Assembly (NCBI GenBank): GCA_026706385.1
Contig: JAPOYV010000133.1
Coordinates: 36,435 to 100,434 of the forward strand
DNA from: Gammaproteobacteria bacterium
Lineage (GTDB): Bacteria > Pseudomonadota > Gammaproteobacteria > Pseudomonadales > Azotimanducaceae
Reading direction: 5' to 3'
DNA: 64,000 nt
The stretch's first letter is position 1. The number at the start of each line of letters is the position of its first letter. Below the pieces are notes generated by a model, which was not told where the DNA came from, ran no database searches, and worked only from the letters and a program-made list of their open reading frames with translations. The translations under genes were made by a program, and so were the position numbers. Below, piece by piece: positions 28,869-38,723 of the stretch.

Positions 28869-29858
28869 ATGGTTCATGTCGCGTTCGTGATCGACCCGAT
28901 CACGACGTTCAACGTCAAGAAGGACTCCACCCTGGCCATGATCCGCGCGGCGCAGGCGCGCGGCTGGCGGACAACGGTTCTGGGGCCGCACGACCTGGCC
29001 CTGCAGCATGGCCAGGTCATGGCCTGGTCGCGGGACATCGCCCTTGACCCGGACGCCATGCGCTCGCTCGACGCGATCGACGGGCCCGACTACTACCGCC
29101 TCGGACCGGAGGCGCGTCTGCCGCTTGCCGTGATCGACCTGGTGATGATGCGCAAGGATCCGCCGTTCGACATGGAATACGTCTACGCCACGTACCTGCT
29201 CGAGCGCGCCCAACGGGAGGGTGCCACGGTGGTCAATGCGCCGAAGAGCCTGCGCGACTGCAACGAGAAGTTCTTCGCGACGGACTTCCCGTCGTGCACG
29301 CCGCCGTTGATCGTGGCGGCAAGGCAGGATCTCCTGCTGGACTTCCACGCGGAACACCGGGACGTCGTTTTCAAGAAGCTCGACGGCATGGGCGGGATGA
29401 GCATCTTCCGCATCCGCGAGGACGATCCCAACCTGCGCGTCGTGATCGAGACCCTCACCGACAACGGCCGGCGCCCGATCATGGCGCAGAAGTTCATCCC
29501 CGAGATCAGCGCGGGCGACAAGCGCATCCTGCTCATCGACGGCGAAGCCGTTCCCTACGCGCTCGCACGCGTACCGATGCGCGGCGAGAGTCGCGGCAAT
29601 CTCGCGGCCGGCGGCGCCGGCGTCGGCCAACCCCTGTCCGATCGCGACCAGGCCATCGCCGAGGCCTTAAGCGGCACATTGCGCGAGCGAGGGCTGCGCT
29701 TCGTGGGCATCGACGTGATCGGTGACTACCTCACCGAAATCAACGTCACCTGTCCGACCTGCATCCGCGAGTTGGACCGCCAGTTCGACCTGGACATCGC
29801 GGGATCGCTGCTCGACAGTTTGCAGGCCACGATGAGCGACGGCCCCTCGGTGCGTTGA
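28869..29858 (+). CDS. gshB: Glutathione synthetase
   Basis: 329 residues. This ATP-grasp enzyme joins gamma-glutamylcysteine and glycine. FVIDPITTFNVKKDST opens the protein, followed by MMRKDPPFDMEY, VVFKKLDGMGGMSIFR, the AQKFIPEISAGDKRIL block and GIDVIGDYLTEIN. ATG 28869 is used. It heads the gshB-tonB-yqgE-ruvX set conserved in pseudomonads and relatives. Confidence 0.96.
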   Translation: MVHVAFVIDPITTFNVKKDSTLAMIRAAQARGWRTTVLGPHDLALQHGQVMAWSRDIALDPDAMRSLDAIDGPDYYRLGPEARLPLAVIDLVMMRKDPPFDMEYVYATYLLERAQREGATVVNAPKSLRDCNEKFFATDFPSCTPPLIVAARQDLLLDFHAEHRDVVFKKLDGMGGMSIFRIREDDPNLRVVIETLTDNGRRPIMAQKFIPEISAGDKRILLIDGEAVPYALARVPMRGESRGNLAAGGAGVGQPLSDRDQAIAEALSGTLRERGLRFVGIDVIGDYLTEINVTCPTCIRELDRQFDLDIAGSLLDSLQATMSDGPSVR

Positions 29859-29872
29859 CGCAACGGGGTCCT

Positions 29873-30598
29873 ATGTACCGCCTGTCGGACAATTCGCGCT
29901 TCATAGCAGCGCTGGCCGTCGCCGTAGCGGCGCATGCGGCTTTGCTCGTGAGCATCGACTTCCCCGGGTTCGCTCCGCCCGAGATGGCCCCTTCGATCAC
30001 GATCACCCTGGCCGGCTATCAGCAGCCGACAACCCCGGCGGTCACGCCCGATCCCGTCGAGCCACCCGCTACGCCGGCAGCACCAGCACCCCAACCCGAG
30101 GTACCACCGCCGCCGCTGACCGTCGAGCCGCAAAGTCCTGCCCCGGCTCCTCTCAGTCGACCCTTCGCAGGCAAGACCGCCGTGGACCTCGCCCGCGACA
30201 TCGCCGCGCTCGACAGGACCGAATCGCCCAGCGCCGATCCGACACAACGCGTGCGCCGTCTGCTCGCTGGAGCCAGCACCACGCCGGAGTTCGCCTTTTA
30301 TCTGGAGGCATGGCGACGCAAAGTCGAACGGATCGGTAACCTCAACTACCCGCGCGAGGCACGGTCGCGGGGTTTGAGCGGCAGTCTCCGACTCCTCGTG
30401 ACGATCACGGCCGACGGTGCATTGCGCGATGTGCGCGTGCTTGAGACAAGCGGCCACCGGACGCTCGACGAGGCGGCCGTGCACATCGTTCGACTAGCCG
30501 CCCCCTATGCACCGTTTTCGCCGAAAATGCGTGCCAGCACCGACCTGCTTGAGATCGAGCGGACGTGGCATTTCCGCAACAGTCGCTACTCTTCTTGA
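29873..30598 (+). CDS. tonB: TonB-family energy transducer
   Basis: 241 residues. An N-terminal membrane anchor (about 10-32), a Pro-rich spacer (about 50-100, periplasmic) and a C-terminal TonB domain (about 150-240; YPREARSRGLSGSLRLLVTI) are visible. It would couple the inner-membrane proton gradient to outer-membrane receptors such as the one at 59114-61438. Neither exbB nor exbD is adjacent. ATG 29873 lies 14 bases after gshB. Confidence 0.85.
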   Translation: MYRLSDNSRFIAALAVAVAAHAALLVSIDFPGFAPPEMAPSITITLAGYQQPTTPAVTPDPVEPPATPAAPAPQPEVPPPPLTVEPQSPAPAPLSRPFAGKTAVDLARDIAALDRTESPSADPTQRVRRLLAGASTTPEFAFYLEAWRRKVERIGNLNYPREARSRGLSGSLRLLVTITADGALRDVRVLETSGHRTLDEAAVHIVRLAAPYAPFSPKMRASTDLLEIERTWHFRNSRYSS

Positions 30599-30611
30599 AG
30601 GGCCGAGCAAA

Positions 30612-31160
30612 GTGAAATCCCTGACCGGACAGTTCCTCATCAGCATGCCCAAGCTTCGCGGTAGCCTATTCGCCGATTCGGTGATCTACCTGTGGGCACA
30701 CGACGAACAGGGCGCGCAAGGCCTGATCGTCAACCATGCCTACGATCTAACGCTCGCAAAGCTATTGGACCAGCTTGAGATTCCATCCCAGGGCGGTCTC
30801 GATGTGCAGGTGGCCGCAGGCGGCCCAGTCGAACCCCAACGCGGCTTCATCCTGCACAGCGACGAGGTGAGCATCGACTCCAGCGAGCCGGCCGGCGACG
30901 GACTGGCGATCTCCTACAGCCGCGAGATCCTCGACCTGATCGGCGCCCATCGCGGTCCCGCGCAGTATCTGGTCGCGTTGGGGTATTCCGGCTGGGGGCC
31001 CGGGCAGTTGGAACACGAGCTTGCCGACTCCGCCTGGCTGACCGCACCGAGTTCCCTCGAGGCGCTTTTCGAGCTCCCGTTCGAGAAGCGCCTCGACCAC
31101 GTCGCCAACGTCCTGGGCATCGACCTGCGGCTCCTCGGTGCCGACGCCGGGCACGCATGA
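30612..31160 (+). CDS. yqgE: YqgE/AlgH family protein
   Basis: 182 residues of UPF0301. SLTGQFLISMP, DSVIYLWAHDEQGAQGLIVNH, GGPVEPQRGFILH and LGYSGWGPGQLE are the family blocks. Its biochemical role is unclear; in Pseudomonas the homologue AlgH affects alginate control. Start is GTG 30612. The stop overlaps the ruvX start (ATGA). Confidence 0.93.
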   Translation: MKSLTGQFLISMPKLRGSLFADSVIYLWAHDEQGAQGLIVNHAYDLTLAKLLDQLEIPSQGGLDVQVAAGGPVEPQRGFILHSDEVSIDSSEPAGDGLAISYSREILDLIGAHRGPAQYLVALGYSGWGPGQLEHELADSAWLTAPSSLEALFELPFEKRLDHVANVLGIDLRLLGADAGHA

Positions 31161-31594
31161 GCCAAGGCCACGGCGCGGGTCAACGCACCGGCTTACCCGC
31201 ATCCGCACTGGTGTTCGACTTCGGCCTCAAGCACATCGGTGTGGCCGTTGCCCTATCCGAGCAGAACCTTGCTCGCGGCATTGCGACGGTGGCGGCCCGC
31301 GACGGCAAGCCGCATTGGCCGGCTCTCGACGCCCTGCTCGACGAATGGCGCCCGGACTGCCTGGTCGTCGGCGACCCGTTGAACATGGACGGCACTGCGA
31401 GCTCGATGGCCGCACACGCACGTAATTTCGCGCGACAGATCGCCGAGCGATATGGACTCGACCTCGACCTCGTCGACGAGCGGTTGAGTACCTTCGAGGC
31501 CTTGTCCAGGGGAGCCGACGAGCGCGACTCCCACGCCTTGGCCGCCGAGACGATCGCAGAGACCTGGCTCGGGCGGGCTCGACCGCTCGCCTGA
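31157..31594 (+). CDS. ruvX: Putative Holliday junction resolvase RuvX (YqgF)
   Basis: 145 residues with an RNase H fold. VFDFGLKHIGVAV carries the first catalytic Asp, VGDPLNMDGT follows, and LVDERLSTFEA holds the acidic Glu. It is linked to 16S rRNA 5'-end maturation or junction processing in other bacteria. It starts inside the yqgE stop. The 279 bases after it hold no gene or signal I can identify. Confidence 0.94.
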   Translation: MSQGHGAGQRTGLPASALVFDFGLKHIGVAVALSEQNLARGIATVAARDGKPHWPALDALLDEWRPDCLVVGDPLNMDGTASSMAAHARNFARQIAERYGLDLDLVDERLSTFEALSRGADERDSHALAAETIAETWLGRARPLA

Positions 31595-31873
31595 CAGCCT
31601 ACCGGCACGTCGGAACCGCAGCTGCTGTTTCGGTAATCCCTTATACCCATCCTCATGTGGCGTTAATGCAATGCCACTGTAGCTGCGACGTTTTGCCGGA
31701 AAAGCCAGTCCCGGCTTGCGATGCGAGGCCTTTGACGAGGTTCCGGCTCGCCCATGCGTCGCGGCGTCAAGGGTCCACAGTCACAAATCGGGGCGTTGGT
31801 GGCAGATCCCAATCGTCAGGGCGGGCAGGACGTGACACGGGTCGCTTTGAATCCAAGCCCGTCGGTGGCCTAG

Positions 31874-33013
31874 GTGTCTACATCGTCGACCGGCGCGCCA
31901 CATAGCCCAGCCCTCTCTACGCTCGCGCAAGCCATCATGGACACGGCGGTCGACAGCATTGTCGTGGTGGATGAACACGGCATCATCCTGTACTACAACG
32001 GAGCCGCGGAACGCCTGTTCGGCTACACGGCCAAGGAAGCGGTGGGCAACGCGCTCGGGATCCTGATGCGCGAGCCGGAGCGGAGCCATCACGGCGAGTA
32101 CATCAGTCGCTACCTTGCCACCCGCGAGAAGCACATCGTCGGAACCGGGCGGCCCGTCGAAGCCCAGCACAAGGACGGGACGCCGCTGACGGTCTACCTG
32201 GCGGTCAGCGAGGTCGAGACGGCGAGCGGTCTGTGCTTCGCCGGCGTCATGCACGACCTGTCACCCGAGCTCGAGGCCCGTGAACTCCGCGGTCGCCTCG
32301 AACGTACCGGCCGCTTGAGCGCCATGGCCGAGACGGCCGCAGCGATCGTCCACGAGGTGAGCCAGCCGCTCGCCGCCATTGCCATCTATGCGCAGACGGC
32401 CCGTGACCTCGCCGAAGGGAAGCATCCGGATGACAGCATGGCCGCCGCCCTCGACAAGGTGATCGAGCAGGCCCTGCACGCGGGCCTGGTCATGGAGCGC
32501 GTGCAAAGCCTGATCCGCGGCGACGAGGGGCAATACGAGATCGCCAACATCAACGCGCTGGCAGCCGACGTGGTGGAGATCGCACGTCTGGACGCACGAG
32601 GCCACAACATCGCCGTGGAACTCAGCCTGGAGGACGATCTGCCGGGTGTCGAGTGCGATGCGGTGCAGATCCAGCAGGTAGTGTTGAATCTCCTTCGCAA
32701 TGCGATCGAGGCCATGTCCGAGCCCGACCGCCGGCACGGCGATACGATCACGGTCCGAACGCGGGCCGAAGGACGACGGAATGTCAGCATCGACGTGATC
32801 GATCGCGGACCGGGCTTGGCCGACGACATCGAGGGCGACTTGCTCACCACAACCCAAACCGTCGGCAAGCGCGGCCTCGGCGTCGGGCTCGCGATCTGTC
32901 GAACGGTCGTGCTCAATCACAACGGGCGCCTCGACTACGCCAACAACGCGGCCGCCGGGGGCGCGACTTTCAGCGTTACACTGCCGTTCATCCACGAAAG
33001 CGGCCTCGAATGA
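31874..33013 (+). CDS. FixL-like haem-PAS sensor histidine kinase
   Basis: 379 residues with no membrane segment, so cytoplasmic. The PAS domain (about 15-130) keeps the residues that define the FixL oxygen sensor: H73 (proximal haem His), R79, H87 and R93. These have the same spacing as B. japonicum FixL H200, R206, H214 and R220. The kinase core has H160 in VHEVSQPL, N box NLLRNAIEAM, and G boxes DRGPGL and GLGVGLAI. GTG 31874 is the start. The response regulator overlaps by four bases. Oxygen sensing is inferred from residue identity, not proven. Confidence 0.85.
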   Translation: MSTSSTGAPHSPALSTLAQAIMDTAVDSIVVVDEHGIILYYNGAAERLFGYTAKEAVGNALGILMREPERSHHGEYISRYLATREKHIVGTGRPVEAQHKDGTPLTVYLAVSEVETASGLCFAGVMHDLSPELEARELRGRLERTGRLSAMAETAAAIVHEVSQPLAAIAIYAQTARDLAEGKHPDDSMAAALDKVIEQALHAGLVMERVQSLIRGDEGQYEIANINALAADVVEIARLDARGHNIAVELSLEDDLPGVECDAVQIQQVVLNLLRNAIEAMSEPDRRHGDTITVRTRAEGRRNVSIDVIDRGPGLADDIEGDLLTTTQTVGKRGLGVGLAICRTVVLNHNGRLDYANNAAAGGATFSVTLPFIHESGLE

Positions 33014-33648
33014 GCAAGGACCGTCGATCACGGCAGACCGTGTTCGTCGTCGAGGACGACGAACCCATGCGCGATGCACTCGCCCTGGCACTCGGCAAGG
33101 CCGGCTACGCCTGCGAGACCTTCCCCGACGCGACTGGGTTTCTGAACGCCTTAACCCGATGGCCGCAGGACCGCAGCGGTTGCCTGGTGCTGGACATCTT
33201 CCTGCCCGACATCAGCGGTCTCGACCTTCAAGACCACCTGAGCGCCAACGCCGACGCCTTGCCGATCATCTTCATCACCGGCCGCGGCGACATACCCATG
33301 ACGGTGCGGGCGATGAAAGGCGGCGCCGTCGACGTCCTCCCGAAGCCCTTCAGGGCCGAAGACCTGCTTGAGCGGACGGCCGCCGCCCTGTGCGCGGACG
33401 CGAAGCGGCGTCGCAAACGCCGGGCCCGGAAGGAGTTGCGGGATCGCCTGGTGCGACTGACGCCGCGCGAAAAGCAGGTCTTCGAACGAATCGCGGGGGG
33501 ACAAGCCAACAAGGCGGTCGCCATCGACTTCGGTATCAGCGAACGCACCGTGGAGATCCACCGCAGCCGCGTGATGAAGAAGATGCAGGCCCGCAACCTG
33601 GCCGACCTCGTGCGCATGAAGTTCTGTCTGGACGGGCCGCAAGACTGA
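33010..33648 (+). CDS. FixJ-family response regulator
   Basis: 212 residues: receiver domain (about 10-125) with acidic pocket E15/D16/D17, phospho-acceptor D62, FITGRGDIP and K112, then a basic linker and a LuxR-type helix-turn-helix (LTPREKQVFERIA, ISERTVEIHRSRVMKKM). It should activate transcription when phosphorylated by the upstream sensor, to which it is coupled by ATGA at 3010 of that kilobase. No FixK-type gene or FNR-like box is seen nearby, so its targets are unknown. Confidence 0.9.
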   Translation: MSKDRRSRQTVFVVEDDEPMRDALALALGKAGYACETFPDATGFLNALTRWPQDRSGCLVLDIFLPDISGLDLQDHLSANADALPIIFITGRGDIPMTVRAMKGGAVDVLPKPFRAEDLLERTAAALCADAKRRRKRRARKELRDRLVRLTPREKQVFERIAGGQANKAVAIDFGISERTVEIHRSRVMKKMQARNLADLVRMKFCLDGPQD

Positions 33649-33690
33649 CGCGGCCCTGCTCGGGCCATCGCGCTAGGCTCGCCCGGCGCG

Positions 33691-34707
33691 TCAAGGGAAG
33701 CGAACCTTAGCCCGCGCCGTATCCGCGCTGACCGCCCCGGTTTCGACGAGTGCCTTCAAGCTCTGGTCGAGAGTCCGCATGCCGGCGGCGGCGGACGTCT
33801 GGATCGTGGAGTAGAGCTGCGCCACCTTGTGCTCGCGGATCAGGCTGCGCACTGCCGGTGTGGCGAGCATGATCTCGTGCGCGGCCACCCGGCCACCGTC
33901 CACCCGCTTGACGAGCGTCTGTGCGACAACGGCCTGCAGGCAGTCCGACAACAGGGCCCGGACCGCGTCCTTCTCCGTGCCCGGGAAGACATCGACGATG
34001 CGGTCGACGGCACTCGGGGCGGACGGCGCGTGCAGGGTCGCCAACACGAGGTGACCCGTCTCCGCGGCGGTCAGGGTGAGCCGGATCGCCTCGCGATCGC
34101 GCATCTCGCCGATCAGGATGACGTCCGGGTCCTGCCGCAACGCCGCGCGTAGCGCGCCCGCGAAGTCGGCGCAGTCGCGGCCGACCTCGCGTTGGGTGAC
34201 CAGACACCCGCTTGGTTCGTGAACGAACTCGATCGGATCCTCGATGGTCAGGATGTGCTGGTGTCGCGAGGCGTTGATGTAGTCCACGAGGGCTGCCAGC
34301 GTCGTGCTTTTCCCCGACCCGGTCGCCCCGGTCACGATCACCAAGCCGTGCGGCACGTCCGCGATGCCTCGGAACACCGCACCCATGTCGAGTTCGGCCA
34401 TTGTCGGCACGGCCGCCGGCACCACGCGGAATACCGCGGCCGGACCCCGCGACTGCTGGAAGAGGTTGACGCGGAATCTCGCTACTCCCGGCAGTTCGAC
34501 GACGAAATCCGCACCGTTCGGTTCCCCGTTCGCCTTGCCCGGCGCAACCTGGTCGACCGCGGCGCGGATCTCGGTCGCGGAAATCGCCGGTTGCGATGCC
34601 GCTTCGAGGTCGCCGTCGATCCGCACCATCGCTGGCACGCCGCAGGACAAGTGCAGGTCCGATGCACCGCGCGCGACGCACGTTGCGAGCAACTCAAGGA
34701 TGTCCAT
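33691..34707 (-). CDS. pilT: PilT-type twitching motility ATPase
   Basis: 338 residues. It powers type IV pilus retraction. An N-terminal PAS-like domain (ASDLHLSCG) precedes Walker A GATGSGKST, the Asp box IEDPIEF, Walker B DVILIGEMRD and the His box TGHLVLATLHAP. ATG 34707 is chosen; a start at 34737 would add ten residues without similarity. No other pilus genes are here, as is usual for the pilT-yggS locus. Confidence 0.92.
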   Translation of the reverse strand: MDILELLATCVARGASDLHLSCGVPAMVRIDGDLEAASQPAISATEIRAAVDQVAPGKANGEPNGADFVVELPGVARFRVNLFQQSRGPAAVFRVVPAAVPTMAELDMGAVFRGIADVPHGLVIVTGATGSGKSTTLAALVDYINASRHQHILTIEDPIEFVHEPSGCLVTQREVGRDCADFAGALRAALRQDPDVILIGEMRDREAIRLTLTAAETGHLVLATLHAPSAPSAVDRIVDVFPGTEKDAVRALLSDCLQAVVAQTLVKRVDGGRVAAHEIMLATPAVRSLIREHKVAQLYSTIQTSAAAGMRTLDQSLKALVETGAVSADTARAKVRFP

Positions 34708-34818
34708 ATCTCCGCCTTGTTGGTCAACGAGCGGCACCGTAGTCGCTCGGCTTCAGCCGTGTCTTTGGCGAATCGCTAATCCGGCTGTAGGAAATCGGCT
34801 TGTCGACCCGACCGCGTT

Positions 34819-36033
34819 ATGATCGCGGACATGGCTGCCAATGACGTCTTCGAAGAACGCGCCGTCCGGTTCACCGAGCCTGCCTCGCGCCACGCCATGG
34901 CCCTCGCCCAGGACGGACGCTTCCTCGCGGTCGACGAATCCGGCGTCTTGTCGATCGCCGACGAGGTCTCCGACGCCGCGATGTGGCGCCACGAGAATGG
35001 ACGGCTCGAGCACGCCGTCCACCCTGTCGCCCTGGCGGTGACCAACACCGAAGACGGTCGTTGCCGGCTCTCGCCGGCCGATGGTTCGACCCGCATGGCC
35101 GGCGACTTCGCGACGTCCTACGCCATCGTTCCCGGACCCGAGTTGCTGCCATCGGAGTACCTGGTGCACTTCAAGGCCCACGGTTGGGTGTGCTTGGCGG
35201 CCATCCTCGATCCCGAGATCGTCGACGCCTTGCAGCGCATCGCGTGCACGGATGGCCATGCCCATCGGTCGCCGGACCGGTCCCGGCGGCAGATCTGCCA
35301 AGGCAGCGCGCTCGCCAAGACCGCCCTGGAACCCGTCTCCGTCTGGCTCGCCCGCCAATACATGCAAACGGACGACATCCGCCTCGCCCACTCGCCCGGG
35401 ATCGGGGTCATGACCCCCGACGACGGCAAGCGAACCGTGCAGGGCTGGCACTCCGACTACCCGTACCACTGGGGCATCAACGCGGAAGGCAAGGTGCCGA
35501 CGCCGAGCGGCCAGACGGTCATGGGCGTGCAGCGCATCGTCTGCGTGTCGGAGTTCACCAAGTACCGCGGCGCCACGGCGTTCAAGCTCGGCTCGCATGC
35601 GCTCGACCGGGGTCCGCCGAAGGACTGGGGTGTCGCCAGCGCCGTCTACGACCCGGACTACCGCGCCGCCCACGGTCTGCCCTACAACGGCACCGACGCG
35701 GACGTGATCGAGGCGCCACCCGGCAGCATGATCCTGTTCGACACCCGAACGTGGCACCGGGCAGGCATCAACCGAAGCCCCGAGAACCGCGCCGCGATCC
35801 TGATGGACATCACGCCGGCCTACATCGTTCCGTACTCGGACACGACCGCCGACTACCGCGCGCTGGTCGAAAGCGCGGCCTACGATGAACTCAACGACCG
35901 CGAGAAGCAGGAGTTCCAGCGCTTGATGGTGCACCGCTTCCTGGGCCCGGCCGGGTCACGGGCCGTCATCGGCACCGATGCGGAACTGACCGAAAAGCTG
36001 CCCGCCGCGCGCAGGCCCTCACGCCGCTACTAG
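34819..36033 (+). CDS. Phytanoyl-CoA dioxygenase (PhyH) family protein
   Basis: 404 residues. The Fe(II)/2-oxoglutarate site is H211, D213 (WHSDYPYH) and H313 (TWHRAG), with R324 likely to bind 2-oxoglutarate. The first ~110 residues are an extension with short beta-like repeats ([22 protein letters not shown]) that I cannot name. Family members hydroxylate lipids, amino acids or natural products; no substrate can be assigned. The start may also be ATG 34831. It lies between pilT and the macrodomain gene, outside the usual pilT-yggS order. Confidence 0.85.
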   Translation: MIADMAANDVFEERAVRFTEPASRHAMALAQDGRFLAVDESGVLSIADEVSDAAMWRHENGRLEHAVHPVALAVTNTEDGRCRLSPADGSTRMAGDFATSYAIVPGPELLPSEYLVHFKAHGWVCLAAILDPEIVDALQRIACTDGHAHRSPDRSRRQICQGSALAKTALEPVSVWLARQYMQTDDIRLAHSPGIGVMTPDDGKRTVQGWHSDYPYHWGINAEGKVPTPSGQTVMGVQRIVCVSEFTKYRGATAFKLGSHALDRGPPKDWGVASAVYDPDYRAAHGLPYNGTDADVIEAPPGSMILFDTRTWHRAGINRSPENRAAILMDITPAYIVPYSDTTADYRALVESAAYDELNDREKQEFQRLMVHRFLGPAGSRAVIGTDAELTEKLPAARRPSRRY

Positions 36034-36588
36034 CGCGGCGTAGATCGCCACCGTCGGGCGGTCGAAGCAGACGAAGCGGACCAATTCAACACTGTCCGGG
36101 GCCGACTCGCGGACGGTGGCGACGGCGATCTCCGCGGCCGCGTTCGGTGGGTAGCCGTATACGCCGGTCGAAATCGCTGGGAACGCAACGCTCTTCAACT
36201 GGTTCTCCGCCGCGACCTCGCGGCTGCGCCTATAGCACGAGGCGAGCAGTTCCGCTTCTCCCTCGGCGCCGCCTCGCCACACCGGACCGACCGTGTGGAT
36301 GACATGCCGGGCCGGCAAGTCGAAGCCGGGCGTGATCTTGGCATCTCCCGTTGCACAGCCGTTCAAACGTCGACACGCCTCCAGAAGCCGCGGTCCCGCG
36401 GCCCGATGGATTGCCCCGTCGACGCCACCACCGCCCAACAACCGCGAGTTCGCGGCGTTCACGATGGCATCGAGCGGCTCCTGCACGATGTCGCCTAGGA
36501 CGCTCTCGATCAACGCCAAGGCTCCCTCCGGATGCGTTACGCACCGATTGCGAGTGTGCCACTTCGGGAGCCAACGGTTGCCATGCAT
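36019..36588 (-). CDS. Macrodomain protein (O-acetyl-ADP-ribose deacetylase / YmdB-like)
   Basis: 189 residues. [22 protein letters not shown] and [12 protein letters not shown] are the ADP-ribose-binding loops of the MacroD/YmdB class, with the catalytic Asp/Asn region intact. It would remove ADP-ribose esters or O-acetyl-ADP-ribose. ATG 36588 sits 18 bases from the divergent yggS start at 36607. It converges on the PhyH gene, overlapping by 15 bases. Confidence 0.9.
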   Translation of the reverse strand: MHGNRWLPKWHTRNRCVTHPEGALALIESVLGDIVQEPLDAIVNAANSRLLGGGGVDGAIHRAAGPRLLEACRRLNGCATGDAKITPGFDLPARHVIHTVGPVWRGGAEGEAELLASCYRRSREVAAENQLKSVAFPAISTGVYGYPPNAAAEIAVATVRESAPDSVELVRFVCFDRPTVAIYAALVAA

Positions 36589-36606
36589 CGCGGTAGACTG
36601 CTCGGC

Positions 36607-37287
36607 GTGCCCGACGCCGTTACAGCCCTTGCGAAGCCGAGCATCGACGCCGTCCGCGCCGCCATCCGCAAAGCCGAGGGGGGCGCCCGGCGACCGCCCG
36701 GCAGCGTGCATCTGCTTGCCGTATCCAAGGCGAGAACCGCGGCCGAGGTCCGCGCCGCCCACAGGCACGGCCTGCGGGATTTCGGCGAGAACTACGCCCA
36801 AGAAGCGATCGCGAAGGTCCAGGCGCTTGCCGATCTCGACATCACCTGGCACTTCATCGGCGCCATCCAATCCAACAAGACGCGGGACCTGGCCCGGCAC
36901 TTCCAGTGGATCCACACCGTGGACCGCGCCAAGGTCGCCAAGCGCCTGAGCGCCGCGGCCGAGCGCGACCTCGACATTTGCATCCAGGTGAACATCGACG
37001 CCGAGCCGCAAAAAGCCGGGGTCGATCCCGACGGGTTGCCCGCGCTCGTTAGCTGTGTCGCGGACCTGCCGCGACTCAAGCTCCGCGGCCTGATGGTGAT
37101 CCCCGAGCCCGGCGATCCACGGGACAGCTTCCGACGCACACGGCAACTGTTCGACGGGCTTGCGCCGAGCGCGGGCGACCATTGGGACACTCTGTCCATG
37201 GGCATGTCGGACGACTTCACCGACGCCATCGCCGAAGGCGCCACCCTGGTGCGCATCGGTACCGCGATCTTCGGGCCGCGACTTTAG
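36607..37287 (+). CDS. yggS: PLP homeostasis protein YggS (YBL036C/PROSC family)
   Basis: 226 residues of the single-domain alanine-racemase-like barrel. PLP lysine is in [32 protein letters not shown] and LSMGMSDDF are diagnostic. It buffers pyridoxal phosphate. GTG 36607 gives the expected N terminus; ATG 36583 overlaps the macrodomain gene. The yggS-proC-yggT order is widely conserved. Confidence 0.93.
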   Translation: MPDAVTALAKPSIDAVRAAIRKAEGGARRPPGSVHLLAVSKARTAAEVRAAHRHGLRDFGENYAQEAIAKVQALADLDITWHFIGAIQSNKTRDLARHFQWIHTVDRAKVAKRLSAAAERDLDICIQVNIDAEPQKAGVDPDGLPALVSCVADLPRLKLRGLMVIPEPGDPRDSFRRTRQLFDGLAPSAGDHWDTLSMGMSDDFTDAIAEGATLVRIGTAIFGPRL

Positions 37288-37364
37288 GCGTAGCGGCGGC
37301 CCGTCGCTGGCCGCTAAGCTTCGGTTCTTGTGGGCAATCCCGCGACAGCACGAGGAGCAGGACA

Positions 37365-38162
37365 ATGAGCACGCGGATCGCCTTCGTCGGCGGTGGCAAC
37401 ATGGCGCATGCTTTGGCCACACGCCTCTCGGGCTCGTGGCAAGGCGGGATCACCGTTGCGGACCCGGTGGCCGCCCAGCGGGCGCGTTTTGAAGACCCGA
37501 TCACCACCACCGACGACAACCTGGCCGCGGTGGCCGACGCCGCGATCATCGTCCTCGCCGTGAAGCCGCAGATCCTGGAGGCGGTGGCCCGGCAGATCGC
37601 GCCGGCGCTCGGAGACCAGCTTGTGATTTCGATCGCGGCGGGCGTGCCCATCCGCGCGCTCGAAACGTGGCTGGGCGCGAACCGCTCCATCGTGCGGTGC
37701 ATGCCCAACACGCCCGCGCTCATCGGTGCGGGCATCACCGGGCTCGTCGCAAACCCGTCGGTGTCCGCCAACCAGCGCGCGAGCGCAACGGAACTGCTCG
37801 CCGCCGCGGGCGAAGTCGTGTGGTTCGAGTCGGATGCAGAACTCGATGCCGTCACCGCGTTGTCCGGGAGCGGGCCGGCGTACTTCTTCTACGTCATCGA
37901 AGCGCTCGCCGAAGCCGGGGCGCGGCTCGGTTTGCGTCCCGATGTCGCCACGCGCCTGACGATCGCCACGGCGGCTGGCGCGGCAGCGATGGCCGTCGAC
38001 GATGATCCGGCCACGTTGCGCGAGCGCGTCACGTCGCCCGGTGGGACGACCGAACGGGCGCTGGCTATACTTGCCGAACAGTCGCTACCGGCGACCCTCG
38101 ATGCCGCCGTGCGCGCGGCGTTCCATCGGTCTCGGGAATTGGCAGAGGAGTTCGGCAAGTAA
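37365..38162 (+). CDS. proC: Pyrroline-5-carboxylate reductase
   Basis: 265 residues. It makes proline from pyrroline-5-carboxylate with NAD(P)H. FVGGGNMA is the cofactor motif; [26 protein letters not shown] and VTSPGGTTE are conserved. AGGAG seven bases before ATG 37365 supports the start. The putA gene earlier in the window encodes the opposing catabolic steps. Confidence 0.95.
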   Translation: MSTRIAFVGGGNMAHALATRLSGSWQGGITVADPVAAQRARFEDPITTTDDNLAAVADAAIIVLAVKPQILEAVARQIAPALGDQLVISIAAGVPIRALETWLGANRSIVRCMPNTPALIGAGITGLVANPSVSANQRASATELLAAAGEVVWFESDAELDAVTALSGSGPAYFFYVIEALAEAGARLGLRPDVATRLTIATAAGAAAMAVDDDPATLRERVTSPGGTTERALAILAEQSLPATLDAAVRAAFHRSRELAEEFGK

Positions 38163-38723
38163 ATGACGGATCCGTTCACTTTCGTCGTCACGCTGGCCCT
38201 GCGCGTCGCCGCCCTGATCTTCCTGTTCCGGTTCATCCTCCAGGCCGCGCGGGCCAGTTTCTACAACCCGTTCTGCGAGGGCATCGTGCGCATCACGGAC
38301 CCCGTGCTCAATCCGCTGCGCCAGGTGTTGCGGCCCTACCGCAACCTCGATTTCGCGTCTTTCGCCACCGCTTGGGTCGCGCATATGGCGGCCGCGGCCA
38401 TCTACGCGGTCTCCGTCGGCGCGCCGCTGAACGTGCTCTACATCCTCAATGACAGTCTGCATTCGACGCTGAGCCTCGTCGTGTGGATCTTCCTGATCGC
38501 CATCTTCCTGTCGATCGTCATGAGTTGGATCGCGCCCAACGTCTATTCGCCGGCGGCGAACGTGGCACGCGAGGTGGCTGAACCACTGCTTTCACCCGCG
38601 CGGCGTATCCTGCCGCCGCTCGGCGGTCTGGACCTGTCGCCGATGATCACCGTCGCCGTTCTGCTGGTGATCGAGTCGTTCGTGCTGGGCACGCTGCTGC
38701 CCATTCGGGTGTGGGCCGGTTGA
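38163..38723 (+). CDS. yggT: YggT family membrane protein
   Basis: 186 residues with four hydrophobic segments in two YGGT repeats; each has an FYNPF or YSPAAN-like stretch followed by LNPLRQV or [10 protein letters not shown]. The function is not established, though links to ion homeostasis and osmotic tolerance are reported in the family. ATG directly follows the proC stop. metX starts inside its end. Confidence 0.92.
   Translation: MTDPFTFVVTLALRVAALIFLFRFILQAARASFYNPFCEGIVRITDPVLNPLRQVLRPYRNLDFASFATAWVAHMAAAAIYAVSVGAPLNVLYILNDSLHSTLSLVVWIFLIAIFLSIVMSWIAPNVYSPAANVAREVAEPLLSPARRILPPLGGLDLSPMITVAVLLVIESFVLGTLLPIRVWAG

Noticed and set aside
33652..33666. GGCCC-TGCTC-GGGCC hairpin between the FixJ-like gene and pilT as a bidirectional terminator
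   Set aside because: The stem is short and no T-run follows on either strand.
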